Below, piece by piece: positions 51,085-59,193 of a stretch of 64,000 nucleotides of DNA. This DNA comes from an uncultured Lachnospiraceae bacterium. GTDB taxonomy: Bacteria > Bacillota > Clostridia > Lachnospirales > Lachnospiraceae. Numbering within the stretch: the stretch's first letter is position 1; each line of letters opens with the position of its first letter. A model generated the notes under the pieces. The model saw only the letters and a program-made list of their open reading frames with translations, had not been told where the DNA came from and did no database searches. The stretch spans positions 62,001 through 126,000 of the forward strand of contig CAMWJF010000001.1 in NCBI GenBank assembly GCA_947174505.1, given 5' to 3'. Made by a program: the position numbers and the translations under genes.

Positions 51085-52164
51085 ATGATTAAGAAATGGC
51101 TCAAGGCGGCGCTCTTTCTCCTGCCGCTTTTCATTTTCATAGGATGGGTCAACTGGTATGTGGATTCGTACGCTCTTCTGCGCGTCACCTACGACGACAT
51201 TGCGGCGCAGATGGCGGCGGGGAAGCATGTGGAGGGGCTGGAGGACTCTGACTACAACGACAGGAATCTGCTGGCGGCGCGGCTGAAAGATATGGAGGAG
51301 GCGCCGCAGATTATGGTTCTTGGCTCCAGCCGGGTGTATACCTTTGACCATACCATGTTCGGAACGGATTCCTTTTACAACGCGGGGCTATCCGAGGCCA
51401 CGATCTATGATCTGCTGGCGGTGGCGGGCATAGGGGCATCGCAGGACAAGCTGCCGGAGACCGCGGTGATCGGCGTGGACGCCTTTCTGTTTAACAAAAG
51501 CCATGACAACGAGAAGTGGAAGGAACTGGAAAGTTATGCCAATTATATGGCGCTGACCCTGGATGGAAAACTGTCGCCGGAGCTGGCGCGTCCGCGGAAA
51601 GATACGGACCGGGACTGGGGGAAAACGTTCTCTTTAGACTATTTCCGCTATAACGTCACCCTGCTTCCCGACAGAAAGCGGTTTACCGTTTCCTACACGG
51701 AGGAGTGGGAGACGGAAGGATATCTCAAGCATTATGACGGAAGCGTCAGCTATCAGCGGGAGCTGCGGGAGGTAGACCCTGTGGACGTGGAGGAGATGAC
51801 AAGACAGGCTATGGAGGAGCATGTGGTCTATCGGATGACGGATTATGCAGAGATTGACGAGGGGCATTTTTCACGGCTTTCCGAACTGGCGGACTATCTG
51901 CTGGAGGCGGGCGTGGAGGTCATTTTATACTTGCCACCCTATTCGCCCATGATGTATAATTACATAGAATCTGAGGAGGCCTTCCAGATCACGCTGGAGG
52001 TGGAGGAAAAGGTGAAGAATCTGGCGGTAGAGAAGGGGATTGCGCTCTACGGCTCCTACGACCCGGCGGGATGCGGTCTTGAGATGGCGGATTTGTACGA
52101 TGTTTATCATGTAAAGACAGAGAAGACGGCGGATACCTACTATCCCGTGATCCCGGCAAGGTGA
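51085..52164 (+). CDS. Membrane-anchored SGNH-fold protein, DltD/AlgJ-like
   Basis: 359 aa. One N-terminal membrane helix (AALFLLPLFIFIGWVNWYV) then an outside domain. The SGNH core is seen as IMVLGSSRVYTFD (nucleophile Ser in GSSR), SFYNAGLSEATIYDLLA and, near the C-terminus, DLYDVYHVK with an Asp-x-x-His pair. DltD and AlgJ-type proteins of this fold help transfer or release acyl groups onto surface polymers. It lies first in an operon with an adenylation enzyme, carrier protein and MBOAT, so it is the likely DltD equivalent. Confidence 0.75.
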   Translation: MIKKWLKAALFLLPLFIFIGWVNWYVDSYALLRVTYDDIAAQMAAGKHVEGLEDSDYNDRNLLAARLKDMEEAPQIMVLGSSRVYTFDHTMFGTDSFYNAGLSEATIYDLLAVAGIGASQDKLPETAVIGVDAFLFNKSHDNEKWKELESYANYMALTLDGKLSPELARPRKDTDRDWGKTFSLDYFRYNVTLLPDRKRFTVSYTEEWETEGYLKHYDGSVSYQRELREVDPVDVEEMTRQAMEEHVVYRMTDYAEIDEGHFSRLSELADYLLEAGVEVILYLPPYSPMMYNYIESEEAFQITLEVEEKVKNLAVEKGIALYGSYDPAGCGLEMADLYDVYHVKTEKTADTYYPVIPAR

Positions 52165-52276
52165 GGCGGCAGCAGGGTGTAATGTGCGCCTGGTTGAAGA
52201 AAAGCGGGCGGTTTTGTCGTTGGCGGATTTTGGAAAGGGTGTCGGCGGCCACATAGATTTATGAAACGAGGACAGG

Positions 52277-53839
52277 ATGAAAGCGAACGTTACTTACTGG
52301 CTGGACGATACGGCGGCGCGTTTCCCGGATAAGACAGCCTACGCGGATGAGCATAAAGAAATTACGTTTGGAGAATTGCGGGCGCAGGCCCGGGCCATCG
52401 CCTGTGAGCTGACGGCGCGGGGGCTGTTTAAAAAGCCAGTTGCCGTTTTTCTGGAAAAGGGCGTGGACGTGCTGGTTTCCTTTATGGGAGCGGCCTATAG
52501 CTGTAACTTTTATTCCCCCATCGACGTGGACATGCCGGGGAGCCGTGTCAATAAGATATTGGAGGTTCTGGAGCCTGCCGTGGTTATCACCACAGGGTCT
52601 TTACGGGAAGCTTTTTCCGCTTATGGTTATAAGGGGGATTTTCTTCTGCTTGAGGATGTCCCGGCGCAGGGGGCGGAGACGCTTTCTTCGTCTGCGGGAG
52701 GAAATGACACCGGGGTGGAGAAGGAATCCGCACGGGAGGCGGCTTTGGAGGCGGCGAGAAGGAAGGGGATTGACACCGACCTTCTGTATGTGCTGTTTAC
52801 TTCCGGCTCCACGGGTGTGCCTAAGGGTGTGACGATCAACCACCGGGCGGTGATTGATTACATAGACTGGGTGACGGAAACTTTTTCCATCACAGAGAAG
52901 GACAGCTTCGGCAATCAGGCGCCCTTCTATTTTGACAATTCCATTCTGGATATTTACAGTACCCTGAAAACGGGCGCGACGACTTATATTATCCCGAAAA
53001 CCCTGTTCGCCCAGCCGGTGCCTCTTCTGGAATACTTGAAGGAAAAGAAGATCAATACCATTTTCTGGGTACCCTCGGCGCTGATCGTGGTGGCGAAATT
53101 GAAAGCGTTTTGGAATGTGGATTTATCGGACACGTTGCGGCGGGTGCTGTTCTGCGGCGAGGTCATGCCCAATAAACAGCTCAACGTATGGCGGAAATTC
53201 CTGCCGGAAGTACAGTACGCGAATCTGTACGGCCCCACGGAGATTACGGACGCCTGCACTTATTATATGGTAGACCGCGAATTTTCAGACGAAGAACCGC
53301 TTCCTATCGGATTTCCCATGCCAAACACGGACATTCTTGTGTTAAATGAGAAAAATGAGCCGGTGACGGGGGATGAGCCGGGCGAGCTTTGTGTCAGGGG
53401 CACGTCCCTGTCCATGGGATATTATAAGAACCCGGAGAAGACGAAGGAGGCGTTTGTACAGAATCCTCTGAACCAGGCGGTGCCGGAATTGATCTACCGG
53501 ACGGGGGATGTGGTGAAATATAACGAGCGCGGGGAGCTGGTCTATCTTTCCAGAAAGGATTTCCAGATCAAGCATATGGGGCACAGGATCGAACTGGGAG
53601 AGATTGAGACGGCGGTGTCTTCACTGCCGGAAATGTCCTTAAACTGCTGTCTCTATGACGAGAAGCGGCAGAAAATCGTGCTCTTTATCGAGGAGGAGCT
53701 GGACAAGGCGTACATCAATGAAAAGATTTCCCATCTGGTGCCGGAGTATATGCTGCCGAATAAGGTGGTCCGTGTGGAGAAGATGCCGATTAACGCCAAC
53801 GGTAAGATCGACCGGGTGAAGTTGAAGGAATATATATAA
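52277..53839 (+). CDS. DltA-like amino acid adenylation enzyme
   Basis: 520 aa stand-alone adenylation domain of the DltA/NRPS class, acting in the cytoplasm to charge a carrier protein with an amino acid at the cost of ATP. Core motifs: LFTSGSTGVPKG (about 173-184), NQAPFYFDNSILDIY (213-227), LFCGEVMPN (291-299), YGPTEITDACT, YRTGDVV, then KHMGHRIELGEIE and the C-terminal NANGKIDRVKL lysine. Asp220 and Cys293 match the DltA residues that hold the amino group and favour D-alanine. D-alanine or another small amino acid is therefore the likely substrate. Confidence 0.87.
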   Translation: MKANVTYWLDDTAARFPDKTAYADEHKEITFGELRAQARAIACELTARGLFKKPVAVFLEKGVDVLVSFMGAAYSCNFYSPIDVDMPGSRVNKILEVLEPAVVITTGSLREAFSAYGYKGDFLLLEDVPAQGAETLSSSAGGNDTGVEKESAREAALEAARRKGIDTDLLYVLFTSGSTGVPKGVTINHRAVIDYIDWVTETFSITEKDSFGNQAPFYFDNSILDIYSTLKTGATTYIIPKTLFAQPVPLLEYLKEKKINTIFWVPSALIVVAKLKAFWNVDLSDTLRRVLFCGEVMPNKQLNVWRKFLPEVQYANLYGPTEITDACTYYMVDREFSDEEPLPIGFPMPNTDILVLNEKNEPVTGDEPGELCVRGTSLSMGYYKNPEKTKEAFVQNPLNQAVPELIYRTGDVVKYNERGELVYLSRKDFQIKHMGHRIELGEIETAVSSLPEMSLNCCLYDEKRQKIVLFIEEELDKAYINEKISHLVPEYMLPNKVVRVEKMPINANGKIDRVKLKEYI

Positions 53840-53924
53840 GTAAGCTGCTTTTGATTTCTTTTCCGTCACGGCTGGTTCAGACGTGAACTTTAAATAAAAA
53901 GCATATAATATAAAAAGGAATCCT

Positions 53925-54785
53925 ATGAGGACGAATTTTGAGAGAGTTGTGGTGATCGGATACGGAAAAGCCACGGGAGAGGTACTGAAATATACGGATG
54001 ACAGGCGGGCAGACTATGGCTATGCGCTGGCGTTTATCGAGCACGAGCCGCACGCTCTGAGCATAACGGGGCAGATCTGTAAGGAGAGGGGCATTCCTTT
54101 CGCCTCTATGCCGGACAAGCGGGAGCTTGCCGATTATCTTGGTGAAATACAGGAGAAAACGCTGATTGTCTCCGCCAGCAACAATTTTCTGTTTCCGGCT
54201 GTACTGGTGGAGAAAGAAAATATTACGATCATTAATTTCCACAATGCGCTTTTGCCGGATTATCCCGGAAGGAACGCGCCGAGCTGGGTTATTTACCGGG
54301 GCGAGGAGCGAACTGGCATTACGTGGCATTATGTGACGGCAGGGGTGGATGAGGGAAATATCATCATCCAGAAGAGCTGTGAGATCGGTTCCGACACGAA
54401 GGCCTATGAGCTGACGGAACGGTTGATGGATCTGGCCTGCGAAGGATTTTATGAGTGTTTTGACGGCGTGATGCAGGAGACTGCACAGACGAGGCCGCAG
54501 GGTTTTTCGCCGGAGAGGCGGATGTACCGATCCACCGAGATGCCGGGGGACGGTTTTCTGAATCTGGAGGAGAAGCCTGAGAAACTGTACCGCCTTCTTC
54601 GCAGCGTGGATTACGGGAAAAGCGGAATCTTCCCGCCATTGCAGACGGAAGTCGCGGGAGCGCGGGCGGAGATCCTGCGGTATCGGAAGATTGCCCCTGA
54701 AAAGAGGAAAGAGGAGGCGGACATGCTGTATCTGCCCCTTGCGGACGGGAATCTGCTCAAGATAAAATATAGCAGCCGCAAATGA
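53925..54785 (+). CDS. Formyltransferase inside the dlt-like operon
   Basis: 286 aa. A formyl-tetrahydrofolate-dependent transferase with an intact catalytic triad: Asn104 and His106 in INFHNALLPDYPGRNAPSW, and Asp142 in TAGVDEGNIII, at the family spacing. The N-terminal part (VVVIGYGKATGEVLKY) and the C-terminal part (LEEKPEKLYRLLRSVDYG) complete a sugar- or NRPS-type formyltransferase fold. It sits between the adenylation gene and the carrier-protein gene, as formylation domains do in NRPS initiation modules such as that of linear gramicidin. N-formylation of the carrier-bound aminoacyl group is the favoured inference; a free amino sugar is the alternative. Confidence 0.85.
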   Translation: MRTNFERVVVIGYGKATGEVLKYTDDRRADYGYALAFIEHEPHALSITGQICKERGIPFASMPDKRELADYLGEIQEKTLIVSASNNFLFPAVLVEKENITIINFHNALLPDYPGRNAPSWVIYRGEERTGITWHYVTAGVDEGNIIIQKSCEIGSDTKAYELTERLMDLACEGFYECFDGVMQETAQTRPQGFSPERRMYRSTEMPGDGFLNLEEKPEKLYRLLRSVDYGKSGIFPPLQTEVAGARAEILRYRKIAPEKRKEEADMLYLPLADGNLLKIKYSSRK

Positions 54786-54806
54786 AAAACGGAAAGGACA
54801 TCAGCT

Positions 54807-55037
54807 ATGGAAGAAAAGGTTTTGGAAATACTGGAGGAATACTGTGAGGAAGCCCTCGATTACACAGGCGACAATATGATGGAGGAGGGCGTGATCGATT
54901 CCTTTACGGTGATTAATGTCGTGAGTGAGCTGGAGGACGTTTTTGATATTGAGATCGACGCCAAGTATGTGGTGGCGGAGAATTTCAGGAACAAGGAGGC
55001 GGTCATAGAGCTGGTGAGACGCCTGTTAGATGATTAA
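54807..55037 (+). CDS. DltC-like acyl carrier protein
   Basis: 76 aa. A typical small acidic carrier. The phosphopantetheine attachment Ser is Ser32 in MEEGVIDSFTVINVV (D-S-F in place of the usual D-S-L/M/V, as in many DltC proteins), followed by ELEDVFDIEIDAKYV and a final helix. It would be charged by the upstream adenylation enzyme and present the aminoacyl, perhaps formyl-aminoacyl, thioester to the MBOAT protein. The downstream gene starts 12 bases later. Confidence 0.92.
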   Translation: MEEKVLEILEEYCEEALDYTGDNMMEEGVIDSFTVINVVSELEDVFDIEIDAKYVVAENFRNKEAVIELVRRLLDD

Positions 55038-55049
55038 TGTGAGAAGCGT

Positions 55050-56630
55050 ATGCAATTTTTGTCAATTAATTTCGTGATATTGTGGGTGATTTCCTTTGCC
55101 CTATATTATCTGGCGCCGAAAAAGCGTCAGTGGATGATTCTGGCCGTGGCGAGCGGCCTGTTTTACGTGGCAGGGACGGGGGGAATCCCGGTGGGCATTC
55201 TCCTGACAGGGGCAGGCGCTTACGGCTGCGGCATGTATCTGGCGCGTAGTCTGGAGGCGCAGAAAACGGCACTTTCGGATATTGCGGATAAAGAGCGGAA
55301 AAAGACGGTGAAGCAGGGATTTGAGAGGCGCAGAAGACGCGTTCAAATCCTTTATTTTGTGTTCAGCCTCGGTATACTGCTCTGCACGAAGTACATGGTT
55401 GTGATACTGCCCTTTTTACAGAGGCTGGGGTTGACAACACCCCTGAGCGATGCGTTTTTTGTGCGTGTGGTGATGCCTTTGGGGATATCCTTTTATACGC
55501 TGACGGCCATCGGCTATGTGGTGGATGTGGGGCGGGAACAGTGCAGGGCACAGGAAAATCCCGTCAGACTTTTCCTGTTTCTGGCCTATTTCCCGGCCAT
55601 TACACAGGGACCCTTTAACCGTTATGGGAAATTGCGGGAAGAATTTGAGCGGGAGCATGTCTTCGATTATGAGCGGATGCTTTTCGGCGTGCAGCGGTTT
55701 GTCTGGGGCGCGTTCAAAAAGCTGGTGATTGCGGACAGGATCAATCTCTTCGTGGGAAATGTGTTCGGGAGCGTGGGCGGCGGCCTGCCGGGCAGCATTT
55801 ACGCGCTGGCGGTGGTTCTCTATATGCTGCAGCTTTACGCGGATTTTTCGGGATATATGGATATGGCGCTGGGAATCAGCGAGACTTTTGATATATCGCT
55901 CCCTGAGAACTTCAAAAGGCCCTATTTTTCCAGATCTGTGGCGGAATTTTGGCGCAGATGGCACATTACGCTGGGGACATGGTTCAAGGACTATGTGATG
56001 TTCTCCTTTGTGATGTCCGGGACGGGGCGGAAAATAGGCAAGGCGTCGAAGAAGAGATGGCCGAAGATGGGAAAACATGTGACGGGCGTGATCGGGACAA
56101 TGCTTGTCTGGCTGCTGACGGGTATGTGGCACGGCAGGACCGTGAGTTATATTCTCTGGGGTGTCTATTATGGCGTTATTATGTGCGTCTCGCTCGTGCT
56201 GGAACCGCAGTATGGCATTTGGAAGGATAAGCTTCATATAAAGGAAGGAAAGCTTTACCGTTTCTTCACTATGGCCAGAACCTGGGCGATCGTGTTTGTG
56301 GCGGATGTGCTGATCCGTTCAGAGAGCCTTTCCCAGGCGGGGGAGATTTACCGGGCGCTTTTTACGGACTTCCGCATCAAGGAGGGGATTTTGGGCGTGA
56401 CCTCCTATGGGCTTAGCAAGTATGGATTTTTATTGCTGGCGGCATGCTGCCTGCTTTGGCTTGTGGTTTCGATATGGGAGGAACGTGGTAAAGATGTGCG
56501 TCGCACACTGTCTTCCTGCCCGATGGCAGTGAGGTGGTGCTGTTATTATGGTGTGGCGCTGCTTTTGCTGATTACAGGGATTTATGGCGGCAGTTACGAT
56601 ACGGCAGCGTTTTTATACCAAAGTTTCTAG
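55050..56630 (+). CDS. MBOAT family acyltransferase, DltB/AlgI-like
   Basis: 526 aa, about 11 membrane helices. MBOAT hallmarks: MPLGISFYTLTAIGYVVDV, YFPAITQGPFNRY, LYADFSGYMDMALG, EFWRRWHITLGTWFKDYV, and LTGMWHGRTVSYILWG with the catalytic His. DltB accepts the D-alanyl group from DltC and moves it across the membrane. Here the group may be formylated first. It closes the SGNH, adenylation, formyltransferase, carrier and MBOAT operon. Confidence 0.92.
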   Translation: MQFLSINFVILWVISFALYYLAPKKRQWMILAVASGLFYVAGTGGIPVGILLTGAGAYGCGMYLARSLEAQKTALSDIADKERKKTVKQGFERRRRRVQILYFVFSLGILLCTKYMVVILPFLQRLGLTTPLSDAFFVRVVMPLGISFYTLTAIGYVVDVGREQCRAQENPVRLFLFLAYFPAITQGPFNRYGKLREEFEREHVFDYERMLFGVQRFVWGAFKKLVIADRINLFVGNVFGSVGGGLPGSIYALAVVLYMLQLYADFSGYMDMALGISETFDISLPENFKRPYFSRSVAEFWRRWHITLGTWFKDYVMFSFVMSGTGRKIGKASKKRWPKMGKHVTGVIGTMLVWLLTGMWHGRTVSYILWGVYYGVIMCVSLVLEPQYGIWKDKLHIKEGKLYRFFTMARTWAIVFVADVLIRSESLSQAGEIYRALFTDFRIKEGILGVTSYGLSKYGFLLLAACCLLWLVVSIWEERGKDVRRTLSSCPMAVRWCCYYGVALLLLITGIYGGSYDTAAFLYQSF

Positions 56631-56725
56631 CGTCGCAGGCGCGGCATCAGCGGCCAGAGAACTGCTGTGTGATGCTTTCTTAAATGGTTTACGGTAGGGG
56701 CATATGCCCTGACAGGGAGGTTAGC

Positions 56726-58213
56726 TTGAGAGGAAAAAGGATAGCGGAAATTCTAATTTTGGCAGCATGTCTTATTGTAATTGCGGCTGTGGTGATTCTT
56801 TTTGCGGCGGGCGCAGGCTATACGGTGCTCAGCGGGGATGATTTTACCCACGGCGTGAGGGTGGGGGCGTTTCATGTTTCGCTGCCGCAGTATTTTGCGG
56901 CGTCTCTTCTGTATGTAAAGGATCTGTACATGGACTGGCAGGGGACATGGTTTTCCATGTTTTTACAGGCCTTTCTCTCGCCGATCAATAATTTTGGCCT
57001 GCCCCAGCTTCGGGCGGTGATGGTGGGGAATGCGCTGCTGTTTCTCATATCGCTGGCGGCTCTTTTGTGTGCGGGGCTTTCCTTCTTTCGGATGGAAGAG
57101 GACGCTTTTTCCGGGCAGGCGGTATTCGGAACGAAGAGGCTTATGCCCCTGCGGCTTGTGATCCTTCTGCTTTTCTTCCTGACTGTGGTGGACGCGGACG
57201 TCTATGCGGAGATTTACTTCTGGTTTTCCGGGGCGGTGGCGTACAGTATGCCTTTTTCTCTGCTGCTCATGGCAGGGACGCTGATTCTCCTTATGAATCA
57301 GGAAAAGTGCAGTATCCGTGGGAAAAAAGTCTGTGCGGGAATTGCGGCAGTTCTTTTGTTTCTGTCCTCCGGCGGCTCTTTGGCGGTGGCGGGCGTGGGA
57401 TGTTATATGGCGCTGGCGCTGACGGTGGTATTTTTCCTCTCCACGGGTAAAGTGTCCTGGTATAATCTGACGGTTTTTGCGGCGGGATTCGCGGGCGCGC
57501 TGATCAATGCGGCCGCGCCCGGTAACTTTTCCAGACACGATGGGACGGCGGGAGCAGGCCTGCATTTCGGACAGGCGATAGTCGATAGCGTACGTATGTT
57601 TGCAGAGGAGTCAGGCAGACTGTTTCGGGAGACGATGCTCGGACTGGTATTTCTTCTGCTGATTGCGGCGGGTGTGTATTTGTCGGGAAGATGCCGGATC
57701 GCTTTTCGGGAGTACGGCATTGCCACGGTGCTTGCGCTTCCGGCGGGACTCGTGGCATATTTTCCCGTGGCGCTCGGATATGGCGGGTATTATGTTCCAA
57801 ACAGGTGTTATTTTATAATCGACACAGCGATGGTGATATCGCTATTAAATCTGGCGCTGTTTCTGGGCGTCTGCTGTCACAGGCTCTGTGGTCTGCCGTC
57901 GGATGGGCGCACGGTTACGGTACTGCTCTATATTTGTCTGGCGGCGCTGATTGTCACGCCCCTGTCCATGGAGGAACTGCCTCTTTACCGGGTGGCGCGC
58001 CATGTACACAATGGGAGTTACCGGGAGTATTATGAAAAGTGTGCCGGACTTTATGACTATCTTGAAAACTGTCCGGAGGAGGACGTGGAACTGGAAATGC
58101 CGGAGTATATCGACGATTTTGAGTGCTTCTATTTCGACGAGGATGAGAATGGCTGGGTGAATCAGGGGATTGCCGCATATTACGGAAAACGGTCCGTGCG
58201 TAGGGCGCAGTAG
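56726..58213 (+). CDS. Multi-pass membrane protein, DUF6056-like
   Basis: 495 aa from a TTG at 56726, five bases after AGGGAGG; the ATG at 56684 lacks a ribosome site. About ten helices, with YTVLSGDDFTHGV in the first outside loop, DWQGTWFSMFLQ, and NAAAPGNFSRH later. The SGDD loop, the W-G pair and the PGN motif recall the DUF6056 group (name from memory), suspected membrane glycosyltransferases. A soluble acidic C-terminal stretch ends the protein. It may add sugar branches outside the cell, close to where the acyl group is added. Confidence 0.7.
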   Translation: MRGKRIAEILILAACLIVIAAVVILFAAGAGYTVLSGDDFTHGVRVGAFHVSLPQYFAASLLYVKDLYMDWQGTWFSMFLQAFLSPINNFGLPQLRAVMVGNALLFLISLAALLCAGLSFFRMEEDAFSGQAVFGTKRLMPLRLVILLLFFLTVVDADVYAEIYFWFSGAVAYSMPFSLLLMAGTLILLMNQEKCSIRGKKVCAGIAAVLLFLSSGGSLAVAGVGCYMALALTVVFFLSTGKVSWYNLTVFAAGFAGALINAAAPGNFSRHDGTAGAGLHFGQAIVDSVRMFAEESGRLFRETMLGLVFLLLIAAGVYLSGRCRIAFREYGIATVLALPAGLVAYFPVALGYGGYYVPNRCYFIIDTAMVISLLNLALFLGVCCHRLCGLPSDGRTVTVLLYICLAALIVTPLSMEELPLYRVARHVHNGSYREYYEKCAGLYDYLENCPEEDVELEMPEYIDDFECFYFDEDENGWVNQGIAAYYGKRSVRRAQ

Positions 58214-58219
58214 CGGTTT

Positions 58220-58248
58220 TTGGCAAAGTGTGGTAAACTTATTACAAT
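58220..58248 (+). promoter_or_regulatory. Promoter of the deacetylase-like gene
   Basis: TTGGCA at 58220-58225, 17-base spacer, TACAAT at 58243-58248, with an overlapping TGGTAAACT extended -10 alternative at 58231-58239. It is in the 104-base gap after the membrane-protein gene, which also carries GGCGT/ACGCC arms near the ribosome site. Confidence 0.65.
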
Positions 58249-58317
58249 TTAAATTTAAAACAGCTTTTTATACATTTACGGGCAGAGAGGCGTCAACGCC
58301 CAGGAGCGGAGGGAAAT

Positions 58318-59076
58318 ATGTTTTCATTTGACGATTACAGGGAAATGATCAGAATTATAAAGTCTACGGGCCGTCAGTGCGGTTATGCGGAGGCGCTGAA
58401 CAGAGATTCTTTTATTATAATGCGTCATGATGTGGAGTACAGTGTGGAGAGAGCGTGGCAGCTTTCCAAGGTGGAGCAGAGCATGGATTTTACGTCTACC
58501 TTCTTTTTCCAGTGGACAAACAATTCCTACAATATCCTTTCACGGAAGAATATGGATATCATCAAGGATATGCACGAGAGAGGGCAGCACATCGGTCTGC
58601 ATTTTGCCCTAAACGGCATGACGGATATGGAACAGATTAGAAAGCGCATCCGTATGGAGACTGATATTTTGAGCGAGATGTTTGGCTTTGCCATCACGGA
58701 ATTTTCCGTGCACAGGCCATCCAATGACGTGCTCAGGGAAAATATTAAGCTGGATGGTCTGCTCAACGCGTATCAGGACGAGTTTTTCACCTATGCAGAT
58801 AAAATAACAGATGATACTAAATTGAACGTAAAATACATGTCGGACGCCAACCATATCTGGCGTTACGGATATCCGGACGAGTCAAATATTATGGGTTTTG
58901 ACAAGGTGCAGATTTTAACCCACCCTTTTGCCTGGAGTAAAAAAGGGTGTAACAATTTTGAAAATTATCGGGCGCTCATACAGGAAAAATATGAGGAGCT
59001 TGTGGAGTCCGTCGACAAGGAGTGTAAGGATTTCGGGGAATACAGGGAATATTTTATGGGTAAGGATGTGAGGTAA
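58318..59076 (+). CDS. Polysaccharide deacetylase-like protein
   Basis: 252 aa with a strong GGAGGG site. NodB-like fold in its atypical surface-glycan form: FIIMRHDVEYSVERAWQL (Asp and His of motif 1), HIGLHFALNGM (motif 2), EFSVHRPSNDVL and QILTHPFAWSKKG (motif 5-like). No signal peptide, so it acts in the cytoplasm, probably on a nucleotide- or lipid-linked sugar. The next gene is an AsnB-like amidotransferase, separated only by a structured repeat. Confidence 0.78.
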   Translation: MFSFDDYREMIRIIKSTGRQCGYAEALNRDSFIIMRHDVEYSVERAWQLSKVEQSMDFTSTFFFQWTNNSYNILSRKNMDIIKDMHERGQHIGLHFALNGMTDMEQIRKRIRMETDILSEMFGFAITEFSVHRPSNDVLRENIKLDGLLNAYQDEFFTYADKITDDTKLNVKYMSDANHIWRYGYPDESNIMGFDKVQILTHPFAWSKKGCNNFENYRALIQEKYEELVESVDKECKDFGEYREYFMGKDVR

Positions 59077-59080
59077 CAAC

Positions 59081-59173
59081 GCGAGAAGAGGTTTTAAAGA
59101 CATCGCGTTATGGGGCGCGATGCCAGGAACTTCTAAGACTCGCATGAGAGAATGCCCGAAAACGGCATTCTCT
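59081..59173 (+). repeat. Structured intergenic repeat, copy 5 (type 1)
   Basis: GCGAG (59081-59085) pairs with CTCGC (59139-59143). AGAGGTTTT (59087-59095) pairs with GGAACTTCT (59126-59134) through six Watson-Crick and three G-U pairs. The inner hairpin is CATCGCG/CGCGATG (59101-59122). The final hairpin is AGAGAATGCC/GGCATTCTCT (59147-59173), ten perfect pairs. It begins four bases after the previous stop codon and ends six bases before the ribosome site of the AsnB-like gene. Confidence 0.77.
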
Positions 59174-59193
59174 GTATGAAGGAGTATGGTAGT

